Shown one piece after another: positions 48,798 to 58,637 of a stretch of DNA of 64,000 bases; within the stretch, counting starts at the first letter, position 1, and each line of letters opens with the position of its first letter. The stretch lies in assembly GCF_018736105.1 (NCBI RefSeq), contig NZ_CP076135.1, positions 248,001 to 312,000 on the forward strand. The letters run 5' to 3'. The DNA comes from Bradyrhizobium sediminis. GTDB lineage: Bacteria > Pseudomonadota > Alphaproteobacteria > Rhizobiales > Xanthobacteraceae. The notes beneath the pieces were generated by a model. It saw only the letters and a list, made by a program, of their open reading frames with translations. It did no database searches and was not told the origin of the DNA. Both the position numbers and the translations under genes were made by a program.

Positions 48798-49688
48798 CTA
48801 GTTCTGTATTTGACTGAGGCGCTGCTGCGCATCCTGCGAACCGAACTGGGCCGCCTTCCGGTACCATTCACGCGCCTTGGCCGGATCTGGCGTGATGCTT
48901 CGCGTATCCGGCGTTCCCAGCACGGCCGGATCGTAGGTCTGAGCCAGCATCAGAGCGGCGCTGGCCTCGTGCGCATCGGCGGCGCGTTCGAGCAGCAATC
49001 GCGCCGGCGCGATGTCGCCAATCTCGATCAGGCTCCTTGCCCGCTTCAGCAGGGTCGCGAGTTCTTCGGCATCGAGCCGCCGAGTCGGCGGCGGCGGTGC
49101 AGCGGCGGCCGCCGCAGGCTGGCGGATTTCCGGCTGGCTCTGATGGGCGGCAGCCTTCAGGGCGAGCGCGATTTCGTCGCGTGTCGGCGCCCGTGCGGCC
49201 GGCGGCGAAGCGCCGATGGCGGCAGCCGGTTGACTGACCGGTGCTGGTTGGGCGGCGACCGCTCGCGCGGCAACGACGGGCTCCGACGCTGATCCCGCAG
49301 CGGCGCTGGATTGAGCCGGCGCCGCGCCGATCAGCGATGCCTTGGCGTTCGAGAACAGAGCGAGGGGATTTTCCACCGACGCGATCGCAAACGCGATACC
49401 CGCCGCGGATGCCACCAAAATCCCAGCCTTAACAAAACGCGACCAATCAACCGCTCTATCAAAACCCTTTTCGCCGCCGCTCCCGAAGCCCCGCTGTCTG
49501 GGTTCTTCGGCATCATTGGAGAGGAACAGCGGAATGTCCTCGGGGAGAGAATAGTCTTTCTTCGCCATCGATGGCGTAGAGCTGTAAGCCATGAATTCAG
49601 CGCCGCTTGCGAATTCGTCAAGCGACTCGATGGTTGGTTCGCCGTAAATGGGTTCGTCGTAAGGAGTGAGCCCTGTATTCTGCGCCAT
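48798..49688 (-). CDS. Membrane protein with C-terminal Sel1-like repeat
   Basis: A 296-residue protein with an acidic cytoplasmic N-terminus (about 85 residues) and one transmembrane segment (about 88-108, VKAGILVASAAGIAFAIASV). An Ala/Pro-rich linker follows, then a C-terminal helical region with a Sel1/TPR-like unit (ARLLLERAADAHEASAALML and AREWYRKAAQFGSQDAQQRL). Sel1 units mediate protein-protein contacts. It is upstream of and close to the TAXI receptor gene, so the two may act together at the periplasmic face. No enzymatic domain is seen. Confidence 0.8.
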   Translation of the reverse strand: MAQNTGLTPYDEPIYGEPTIESLDEFASGAEFMAYSSTPSMAKKDYSLPEDIPLFLSNDAEEPRQRGFGSGGEKGFDRAVDWSRFVKAGILVASAAGIAFAIASVENPLALFSNAKASLIGAAPAQSSAAAGSASEPVVAARAVAAQPAPVSQPAAAIGASPPAARAPTRDEIALALKAAAHQSQPEIRQPAAAAAAPPPPTRRLDAEELATLLKRARSLIEIGDIAPARLLLERAADAHEASAALMLAQTYDPAVLGTPDTRSITPDPAKAREWYRKAAQFGSQDAQQRLSQIQN

Positions 49689-50050
49689 CTGATGCCTCCC
49701 GCGCTACGCACGCAACATCAGGCATCCCGGCATCAGTTTCTTAGTGTCGTTGTCGACCGGGCGGCCTGTTACTGAGGCCCCCAAATCGCATTTTGAATCC
49801 GCCCAAAAAGCGACCATGACCGGCACGAATTGGGAGATATCTTGATTTCATTGCGGCGAGACCCGTCGATTTCTTGACCAGTTCTTGCAACTGAAACCTG
49901 TGCATTGTTGAAGCACACCTAACCATACCCGCGAAAGCGGGATCCGGTACGTCGCGGCTTCTCGGCTGATCGCGGGTGTCTCTGGAATACTGGATCGCCC
50001 GATTGGGCCGCGCGATGACAAATCAGGATGATGCGGCGCGCGAGAACGGC
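49689..50050. other. Intergenic region with promoter of Sel1-TAXI unit and a dispersed repeat
   Basis: No gene is supported. The left part is AT-richer and should carry the promoter of the Sel1-like gene. From about 49922 to 50035 the sequence is a dispersed repeat: ACCCGCGAAAGCGGGAT hairpin, then TCTGGAATACTGGATCGCCC and GGGCCGCGCGATGAC, a mosaic I associate with related genomes. Confidence 0.55.
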
Positions 50051-50072
50051 TCCGCCTTTGAAGCCCCTCGCA

Positions 50073-51047
50073 TCAGGGATGCAGGATCACCTTGCCCATC
50101 GCCTTGCGGCCGGCGAGCACCTTGAGGGCGTCGGCGGTTTGCGCCAGCGGGAAGGTGCGGTCGACATGCGACGAGATCTTGCCTTCCGCGGTCCACTTCA
50201 CGAGCTTTTCCAGATTGGCGCGGTTCTTTTCCGGATTGAGTCGCGCCCATGCGCCCCAGAACACGCCGCGGATATCGCAGCCCTTCAACAGCGCCAGATT
50301 GAGCGGCATCTTCGGAATGTCGCCGGCGGCGAAGCCGATCACCAGGAACCGGCCTTCCCATGCGATCGAGCGCAGCGCGGCTTCGGCATAGGTGCCGCCG
50401 ACGGGGTCGAAGATGATGTCTGCGCCCTTGCCGCCGGTCAGTCGCCGCAGCCCCTCCTTGAGATCCTCCTTGGCGTAATTCAGCCCGAGTTCGGCGCCGT
50501 GCGCCTTGGCGAATTCGAGCTTCTCGTCGGACGAGGCGCAGGCGATCACCTTCAGGCCCATCAGCTTGCCGAGTTCGCATGCCGCCAGACCGGTGCCGCC
50601 GGCGGCTCCCAGCACCGCCAGGGTCTCGCCGGGCTTCGGACTGGCGCGATCCTCCAGCGCATGCAGCGCGGTGCCGTAGATGATGATGATCCCGGCGGCG
50701 CGATCGAAATCGAGATTGTCGGGTATCCTGACGATCGAATTGGCCGGCAGCGCGATTTTCTCGCGCGCGCCGTTGTGGCCGCAGGACGCCACCACGCGGT
50801 CGCCGACCTTGAGGTCGGTTACTCCCGCGCCGACGCTTTCGATCACGCCTGCGACTTCTGCTGCCGGCGAAAACGGGAACGGCGGCTTGATCTGGTATTT
50901 GCCCTGGATCATCAGGATGTCGAAGAAATTCAGCGCCGCCGCCTTGATCGCGATCACCGCCTCGCCGGGCCCGGCGACGGGATCGGGCACATCGGCCAGC
51001 ACGAGATCGTCGGGGCCGCAATATTGCGAGCAGAGAATGGCTTTCAT
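50073..51047 (-). CDS. NADPH:quinone oxidoreductase-like medium-chain dehydrogenase
   Basis: A zinc-independent MDR of about 324 residues. It contains GPGEAVIAIKAAALNFFDIL, PFPFSPAAEVAGVIESVGAG, the cofactor motif AVLGAAGGTGLAACEL, and GGKGADIIFDPVGGTYAEAA. Quinone reductase or enoyl reductase activity with NADPH is likely. ATG 51047 (MKAILCSQY) is the family start; the frame opens at 51074. It is divergent from the DECR-like SDR gene, with about 90 bases between their starts. Confidence 0.92.
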   Translation of the reverse strand: MKAILCSQYCGPDDLVLADVPDPVAGPGEAVIAIKAAALNFFDILMIQGKYQIKPPFPFSPAAEVAGVIESVGAGVTDLKVGDRVVASCGHNGAREKIALPANSIVRIPDNLDFDRAAGIIIIYGTALHALEDRASPKPGETLAVLGAAGGTGLAACELGKLMGLKVIACASSDEKLEFAKAHGAELGLNYAKEDLKEGLRRLTGGKGADIIFDPVGGTYAEAALRSIAWEGRFLVIGFAAGDIPKMPLNLALLKGCDIRGVFWGAWARLNPEKNRANLEKLVKWTAEGKISSHVDRTFPLAQTADALKVLAGRKAMGKVILHP

Positions 51048-51139
51048 GGACACACCTGAGTTTCGGACGCACAAGGAAGGCTGGACGCTTCTTGCCGGAT
51101 TTGAGGCCGGGCTACAATACAGGGCGGAGGAATCAAACG

Positions 51140-51979
51140 ATGTTTGAAAAAGGCCTGCTCAAGGGAAAGCGGATACTGGTCACCGGCGGCGGTTCCGGGC
51201 TGGGGGCTGCAATGGGGCGCCGCTTCGTCGAGCTTGGCGCCGAGCTGATCATCTGCGGTCGCCGGCTTGAACTGCTGGAGCAGACGGCCGCGCAGATGCG
51301 CGCAGACCTCGGCGGCAAGGTCAGCGTCGCCAGATGCGACATCCGCGACGGCGCCGCGGTCGATGCCATGATGGATGCGCTCTGGCGCGAGGCGCCGCTC
51401 GACGTGCTGGTCAACAACGCCGCGGCGACCTTCATCGCGCAGACCGAGCATCTGTCGTTTCGCGCCGCCGACGCGATCCTCGCGCCCACCCTGCACGGCG
51501 CGATGTATTGCACGCTTGCCGCCGGCAAGCGCTGGATCGAAACGGCCCACAAGGGCGTGGTGCTGAGTATTCTCTCGACCTCGACCATTACCGGCCGCGC
51601 CTTCACGGTGCCTTCCGCGATGGCGAAATCCGCCGTGCTGGCGATGACCAAGAGCCTGGCTGTGGAGTGGGGCCCCAAGGGCATCCGCACGGTGGCGATC
51701 GCGCCGGGCGCATTTCCGACGCCGGGCGCATCGGGTCAGCTTCGGCCCGAGGGGCGTGACGAGAGTTGGGCCTCGAAAAATCCGCTCGGCCGGGTCGGCG
51801 AACATGGCGAGCTTGCCGATCTCGCGAGTTTCCTGATTTCGGATCGCGCCGGCTACATCAATGGCGAGATGGTGGTGCTGGACGGCGGGTCGCATCTGCG
51901 CAGCTCCGGCGCCGAGGATCTGCTGCAATGGACCGACGCGCAGTGGGAGCAGCAGCGCGCGGCGCGGACGAAAGGCTGA
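51140..51979 (+). CDS. SDR family protein, 2,4-dienoyl-CoA reductase-like
   Basis: The SDR fold is clear: ILVTGGGSGLGAAMGRRF, then VLVNNAAATFIAQTEHLSF, and GYINGEMVVLDGG near the end. The usual YxxxK active site is replaced by SAMAKSAVLAMTKSLAVEWG, with lysine but no tyrosine at that place, as in 2,4-dienoyl-CoA reductases, which use other residues. NADPH-dependent reduction of unsaturated acyl-CoA during beta-oxidation is likely. GGAGG lies just before ATG 51140. Length 279 residues. Confidence 0.88.
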   Translation: MFEKGLLKGKRILVTGGGSGLGAAMGRRFVELGAELIICGRRLELLEQTAAQMRADLGGKVSVARCDIRDGAAVDAMMDALWREAPLDVLVNNAAATFIAQTEHLSFRAADAILAPTLHGAMYCTLAAGKRWIETAHKGVVLSILSTSTITGRAFTVPSAMAKSAVLAMTKSLAVEWGPKGIRTVAIAPGAFPTPGASGQLRPEGRDESWASKNPLGRVGEHGELADLASFLISDRAGYINGEMVVLDGGSHLRSSGAEDLLQWTDAQWEQQRAARTKG

Positions 51980-52128
51980 AGGCGCGGCGCTACAGGGTTC
52001 TCGAGGCCCGGCCAAGCGATCCCGTAACTGCCTTCCCAAAAAGGCATTTCCCGGCTATCCATTTGTCCGTGACAACGGGATGTCGGGGCCATCTTCCAGT
52101 CACAATAATGAGGGAACCAGTTCCGGTC

Positions 52129-52734
52129 ATGTCCGTGCGGCGAATTCTGACATCCCTTGTTGCGAGTGTGCTGGTGTGTGGGGTAGCTCACCCCGCGCAG
52201 GCGCAGAGCGCGTCGTCGAAAGCCTCCAAAGGAGCGGCCAAGCCGGCCGCAAAGCCGGAGGCCAAGCCCGCGGCTGCCGGCGGCGCGGAGCCGACGCTGA
52301 TCGGCCAGTTCGGCACCTGGGGCGCCTATACCGCGACGCCGAACGGCAAGAAGGTGTGCTTCGCACTGGCAAAGCCGTCATCGTCGAAGACCAATCCGCC
52401 GAATCGTCCGCGCGATCCGGCCTATGCCTTCGTTTCCACGCGTCCGGCGGAAAAAGTCGTCAACGAAGTCTCGGTCATGATCGGATATACGCTGAAGCCG
52501 GGCTCGGAATCGACGCTGGAAGTCGGCGGCGCTTCCTACGCGATGTACACCCAGGGCGACGGTCTCTGGATCAAGAACGCCGCCGAGGAAGAGCGGATGG
52601 TGGAAGCCATGCGCAAGGCGGCCGATGTGACCGTAAAGGGCATGTCGGCCAAGGGCACCGAGACCACGGACGTCTTTCCGCTGAAGGGTCTTGCCCAGGC
52701 GCTCGACCGGCTGGCGCAGGATTGCAAGCGCTGA
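52129..52734 (+). CDS. Invasion-associated locus B (IalB) family exported protein
   Basis: The product has a signal peptide (MSVRRILTSLVASVLVCGVA, cleaved near AQA), an Ala/Lys/Pro-rich linker, then an IalB-like domain: IGQFGTWGAYTATPNGKKVC, YAFVSTRPAEKVVNEVSVMI, ADVTVKGMSAKGTETTDVFP, and a final DRLAQDCKR with a second cysteine likely to pair with the first. IalB was named in Bartonella, but such proteins are widespread in Hyphomicrobiales and their role is not defined. Start 52129, or seven codons earlier at 52108. It lies 72 bases before rlmN. Confidence 0.87.
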   Translation: MSVRRILTSLVASVLVCGVAHPAQAQSASSKASKGAAKPAAKPEAKPAAAGGAEPTLIGQFGTWGAYTATPNGKKVCFALAKPSSSKTNPPNRPRDPAYAFVSTRPAEKVVNEVSVMIGYTLKPGSESTLEVGGASYAMYTQGDGLWIKNAAEEERMVEAMRKAADVTVKGMSAKGTETTDVFPLKGLAQALDRLAQDCKR

Positions 52735-52806
52735 GCGCGTATTAAAGCCAAAATCGATGCATTTGGTGCCTTTCCCGCAGGTCGCGGAAGGCCTATCTGA
52801 TGTTCC

Positions 52807-54036
52807 ATGAACGAGACCATGACCATCACCTCAGCCGAAGCCGGTTCCGGCGCCGCCGCGCCCCTGGAAAAGACCGCGCTCGAAACCTACGTGCCGCCGG
52901 CCAAACCGTCGCTGGTCGGCCTGTCGCGCGCGGAGATCTCCGACCGGCTCGGCGCCATCGGCGTGGCCCCGGCGCAGCGCAAGATGCGGGTGCAGCAGCT
53001 CTGGCACTGGATCTACGTCCGCGGCGCCAAGAATTTCGACGAGATGACCAGCATTTCCAAGGAAATGCGCAGCGCACTCGACCAGCATTTTACGGTGGCG
53101 CGGCCGGAGGTGGTCGCCGAGCAGATTTCCAACGACGGCACCCGCAAATGGCTGCTGCGGCTGCCGAGCGGCGACAGCGTCGAGAAGGCCCACGAAGTCG
53201 AGTGCGTCTACATTCCGGAAACCGACCGCGGAACGTTGTGCGTTTCCTCGCAGGTCGGCTGCACGCTGAATTGCTCGTTCTGCCACACCGGCACGCAGCG
53301 GCTGGTGCGCAACCTGACCGCGGGCGAGATCGTCGGCCAGGTCATGGTGGCGCGCGATCGCCTCAACGACTGGGCCGACCGCGACACCCCTACCGGCGGC
53401 CGGCTCGTCACCAATGTCGTCATGATGGGCATGGGCGAGCCGCTGTACAATTTCGACGCGGTGCGCGATGCCCTGCTGATCGTTTCGGACAATGAAGGCA
53501 TCGGCATTTCCCGCCGCCGCATCACGCTGTCGACCTCGGGCGTGGTGCCGAACATCATCCGCACCGGCGACGAGATCGGCGTCATGCTGGCGATCTCGCT
53601 GCATGCGGTGCGCGACGAGCTGCGCAACGAACTGGTGCCGCTGAACCGGAAATATCCGATTCAACAACTGCTGCAGGCCTGCCGCGACTATCCCGGTTCT
53701 TCCAATGCGCGGCGCATCACCTTCGAATATGTGATGCTGAAGGGCGTCAACGATTCGCTCGATGACGCCAAGCTGCTGGTGAAGCTGCTGAAGGGCATTC
53801 CGGCCAAGATCAATCTCATTCCGTTCAATCCGTGGCCGGGCACGCGCTACGAATGCTCGGACTGGGAGCAGATCGAGAAATTCTCCGAATACATCTTCAA
53901 CGCCGGCTACTCCTCGCCGGTGCGCACGCCGCGCGGCCGCGACATCCTCGCCGCCTGCGGCCAGCTGAAATCGGAAACCGAGAAACTGTCGGCGCGCGAG
54001 CGTCAGGCGCTGCGCGCCATGGCGATGACGGATTGA
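52807..54036 (+). CDS. rlmN: Dual-specificity RNA methyltransferase RlmN
   Basis: RlmN is a radical-SAM enzyme that makes m2A at A2503 of 23S rRNA and at A37 of some tRNAs. The cluster motif [12 protein letters not shown] provides C152, C156 and C159. The two mechanistic cysteines match C145 (LCVSSQVGC) and C384 (DILAACGQL). [14 protein letters not shown] and [13 protein letters not shown] are further signatures. At 409 residues it is full length. ATG 52807 is the probable start. Confidence 0.97.
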   Translation: MNETMTITSAEAGSGAAAPLEKTALETYVPPAKPSLVGLSRAEISDRLGAIGVAPAQRKMRVQQLWHWIYVRGAKNFDEMTSISKEMRSALDQHFTVARPEVVAEQISNDGTRKWLLRLPSGDSVEKAHEVECVYIPETDRGTLCVSSQVGCTLNCSFCHTGTQRLVRNLTAGEIVGQVMVARDRLNDWADRDTPTGGRLVTNVVMMGMGEPLYNFDAVRDALLIVSDNEGIGISRRRITLSTSGVVPNIIRTGDEIGVMLAISLHAVRDELRNELVPLNRKYPIQQLLQACRDYPGSSNARRITFEYVMLKGVNDSLDDAKLLVKLLKGIPAKINLIPFNPWPGTRYECSDWEQIEKFSEYIFNAGYSSPVRTPRGRDILAACGQLKSETEKLSARERQALRAMAMTD

Positions 54037-54045
54037 GGTTTGCAG

Positions 54046-54492
54046 ATGGGGCTCATCGCTCGCATCTTCGTCGTCATCCTCGCGTTGCTGGTCGCCTGCT
54101 TGGCGGCGGCCACCGTGGTGATGGTTGCGTTCCTGACGCTCGATCAGACCGATTTCACCCGTCTTGCGACCGATCCTGCCGCGATCCTGGTGGTGATCGG
54201 GTTGTCTTCCGTCACCTTGTCCGGGTACGCGCTGCTACCCTCCGCGCTGATCGTCGCGCTTGCCGAGGGCTTTCAGCTGCGCTCAGCGGTTTTTTACGCG
54301 CCCGCTGGCGGGGCGCTGGCGCTCGTCCTGACGTTCGGCTCGGACTTCGGAATAAACATCAGCCCCATATTCGCGCGCGATCGCGGGATCATGGTTGGAG
54401 CAGGCATCCTCGCCGGCTTCATTTATTGGGCGATCGCCGGACGCAATGCGGGCGCTTGGCGCAAGGCATACCCGCCCTTAATCCGCGCATGA
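54046..54492 (+). CDS. Small four-helix membrane protein (paralogue 1)
   Basis: A 148-residue integral membrane protein with four predicted helices and no recognised catalytic motif. It opens MGLIARIFVVILALLVACLA and ends with the IIAGRNAGAW-type tail (GILAGFIYWAIAGRNAGAWR). The next gene encodes a paralogue with the same opening and tail. It starts nine bases after the rlmN stop, so it may be co-transcribed with rlmN. Function unknown. Confidence 0.75.
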   Translation: MGLIARIFVVILALLVACLAAATVVMVAFLTLDQTDFTRLATDPAAILVVIGLSSVTLSGYALLPSALIVALAEGFQLRSAVFYAPAGGALALVLTFGSDFGINISPIFARDRGIMVGAGILAGFIYWAIAGRNAGAWRKAYPPLIRA

Positions 54493-54534
54493 GACGGCTG
54501 AGAGGTTCGTGCTCGTGTTGATGGGGTTGATTAC

Positions 54535-55035
54535 ATGGCACTGATAGGCCGCCTGTTCGTCATTCTGTTCGGTTTCCTCGCCGCCTGCCTGGTGGCGGGG
54601 ATGATCGTGGTCGGCGCGGTGCTGTTTCCGGAATTCAGCGATCTCGGGGCCGGTCCGATCGATCAGGACGCGGTGAACATTTTGCTCGGCTTCGGCTTCA
54701 TCTTCCTCAGCGGCTTTGCGCTGTTGCCGGCGATGGTCGTGGTGACGATCACCGAGGCATTCTATATCCGCAGCGTGCTGGCCTACGCGCTGGGCGGCGG
54801 CCTCGTCGGCCTGGCCTGTTATCTCGGCCTGGTTCCGTTCGATCCCGAGACGCTGCGCTTCGACGGTATCGTCCGGCGGCATCTCGAAATCATGACCGGC
54901 GCCGGCATCATCGCCGGCCTCGTCTACTGGATGATCGCCGGCCGCAACGCCGGTGCCTGGCGCGAACCGCCGCGCCCGCTGACGCCCCCGCCGCCGCTGC
55001 CGTCAGCGTCCCCGCAATCGCCGCCGCCGTTGTGA
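54535..55035 (+). CDS. Small four-helix membrane protein (paralogue 2)
   Basis: A 166-residue paralogue of the preceding gene: MALIGRLFVILFGFLAACLV at the start, ALLPAMVVVTITEAFYIRS in the middle and GIIAGLVYWMIAGRNAGAWR near the end, followed by a Pro/Ser-rich tail. The pair are clear tandem duplicates. No known family is recognised; a role in membrane homeostasis is only a guess. The stop overlaps the open frame of the PAP2 gene, whose real start is further on. Confidence 0.75.
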   Translation: MALIGRLFVILFGFLAACLVAGMIVVGAVLFPEFSDLGAGPIDQDAVNILLGFGFIFLSGFALLPAMVVVTITEAFYIRSVLAYALGGGLVGLACYLGLVPFDPETLRFDGIVRRHLEIMTGAGIIAGLVYWMIAGRNAGAWREPPRPLTPPPPLPSASPQSPPPL

Positions 55036-55111
55036 GCGAGCGTTCTTCAACCCTCCAGGGGAGGACAAGACCTGTCCTTCAAGCCTTTTCATCCCCAACC
55101 GCCTCGGCTAA

Positions 55112-57331
<2,220 letters not shown>

Positions 57332-57433
57332 ACCGCGCGGGCGCAACTTCTTGGATTATGCGGCGGGCTTCATCAAGCTCAACGCGTTGCGGCTGCGCTC
57401 GCTCAAGAAGAAGCGGGGGCGGTCGCCTCGGTC

Positions 57434-58021
57434 CTATTTCAGCCGCAACGCGTCCAGCAGTGAGCGGAACGCACGCGCATACTCGGCGCCGGCCTTGCCG
57501 ATGTCCTGACCGGCCGAGCAGGCAACCGCGGCTTCCGTCACCGCACCGAGCAGCAGCCGCGCCAATGGCTCGACCGGCTGGCGCGCGATCAGGCCGGCGT
57601 CCATCGCGGCGGCGAGCGCGCGCGGAAACTTGCCGCCGAAATGCTTGGCATCGATGTCGCGCCAGCGCTCCCATCCGAGCACGGCAGGTCCGTCGCGCAG
57701 GATGATCTGGCCGGTTGGCCCCTTTGAACAGGCCGAGAAATAGGCCTGTGTTCCCGCTGCTATCGCGGCCAGCGTGTCCTTCTCAGCGCGCGAGATGCGG
57801 TCGAGGTCGGAGACCAGTTCGAGGGAGGCCTGTTCGAACACCGCCTCGAACAGCGCCTCCTTGGTCGAAAAATGATGGTAGACCGCGCCCTTCGCGACGT
57901 GCGCGCCGGCGGCGATATCGTCCATCGTTGTCGCGGCAAATCCACGCTCACCGAAAATGCGCTTCGCCGCCCTGACGATCGCCGTCTGTGTTTTTTCGCG
58001 CCGCTCGGCCTGTGTTGCCAT
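57434..58021 (-). CDS. TetR/AcrR family transcriptional regulator
   Basis: A one-component repressor of 195 residues. The N-terminal helix-turn-helix reads AAKRIFGERGFAATTMDDIA, then GAHVAKGAVYHHFSTKEALF, the canonical TetR DNA-binding signature. The C-terminal ligand domain is unclassified. It is divergent from a SnoaL-like gene with 99 bases between them, in which repeated operator-like sites lie, so autoregulation and control of the neighbour are very likely. Effector unknown. Confidence 0.95.
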   Translation of the reverse strand: MATQAERREKTQTAIVRAAKRIFGERGFAATTMDDIAAGAHVAKGAVYHHFSTKEALFEAVFEQASLELVSDLDRISRAEKDTLAAIAAGTQAYFSACSKGPTGQIILRDGPAVLGWERWRDIDAKHFGGKFPRALAAAMDAGLIARQPVEPLARLLLGAVTEAAVACSAGQDIGKAGAEYARAFRSLLDALRLK

Positions 58022-58061
58022 GGTTGCTGTCTAGCGCAGTTCCGTGCCCGGGCCAATTGAC

Positions 58062-58102
58062 TTGTCGACCGACGGTCGGTAATTGTCGACTATTGGTCGG
58101 TA
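58062..58102. promoter_or_regulatory. Probable TetR operator: two direct repeats at 21-bp spacing
   Basis: The half-sites TTGTCGAC and GGTCGGTA, separated by four bases, occur twice (58062-58081 and 58083-58102). The second copy starts 21 bases after the first, two helical turns on. The first also contains the perfect palindrome ACCGACGGTCGGT (58068-58080). The location between the divergent TetR and SnoaL-like starts fits repression of both promoters. Confidence 0.7.
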
Positions 58103-58120
58103 TCTGGAGGAAATCTGATT

Positions 58121-58486
58121 ATGCCGTCGCTCGCCACACTGCAAGCCTTTGCCGCCACCGTCGAATCCAACGACCATGTCGGCGCCATCCTGAAATTCTA
58201 TGCGCCTGATGCTCAAACGCAGGAGAACGACCGTTCCCCCCGGGTTGGCCGCGATGCGCTGGCTGAGCGGGAGCGCGCCGTGCTCGCGTCCGTTGCCGGC
58301 GTCAAGACCACAAGGCTCGGGCCGCTCTTGCTCGACGGCGACCGATCGGCGATCTGCTGGCGGTTCGAATTCACGGGCAAGGACGGCAAGGTGCGGACAA
58401 TGGAAGAGGTCGCGTGGCAAACCTGGCGCGGCGAGCAATTGATCGAGGAGCGCTTCTTTTTCGACCCGCAGCAGATGAAGGGATGA
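58121..58486 (+). CDS. SnoaL-like/NTF2-fold protein controlled by adjacent TetR
   Basis: A 121-residue NTF2-like protein (FAATVESNDHVGAILKFYAP; RSAICWRFEFTGKDGKVRTM; QTWRGEQLIEERFFFDPQQM). The strong ribosome site TGGAGGAAA precedes the ATG. It is divergent from the TetR gene and probably its main target. Proteins of this group often isomerise, hydrate or detoxify small organic molecules; the substrate is unknown. Followed by a strong terminator. Confidence 0.85.
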   Translation: MPSLATLQAFAATVESNDHVGAILKFYAPDAQTQENDRSPRVGRDALAERERAVLASVAGVKTTRLGPLLLDGDRSAICWRFEFTGKDGKVRTMEEVAWQTWRGEQLIEERFFFDPQQMKG

Positions 58487-58588
58487 GGTGAAGATCGAGC
58501 CAGCACCTGGAATTCATTTGCGTCGCCAAAGTGATTCACGGTCCGGCGATCCGGGCCTGCGCCCAAGCCTGCCTCGCGATCAGATATG

Positions 58589-58618
58589 GAAATGGCCGGG
58601 ATCGCTCCCGGCCATTTC
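58589..58618. terminator. Strong bidirectional terminator between SnoaL-like and OmpA-family genes
   Basis: A perfect 13-bp stem, GAAATGGCCGGGA with TCCCGGCCATTTC, around a 4-base loop is followed by TGTTT on the plus strand. On the minus strand it is followed by the A-rich complement after the stop of the OmpA gene. Confidence 0.8.
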
Positions 58619-58637
58619 TGTTTGGCGAAGGCTTGCC

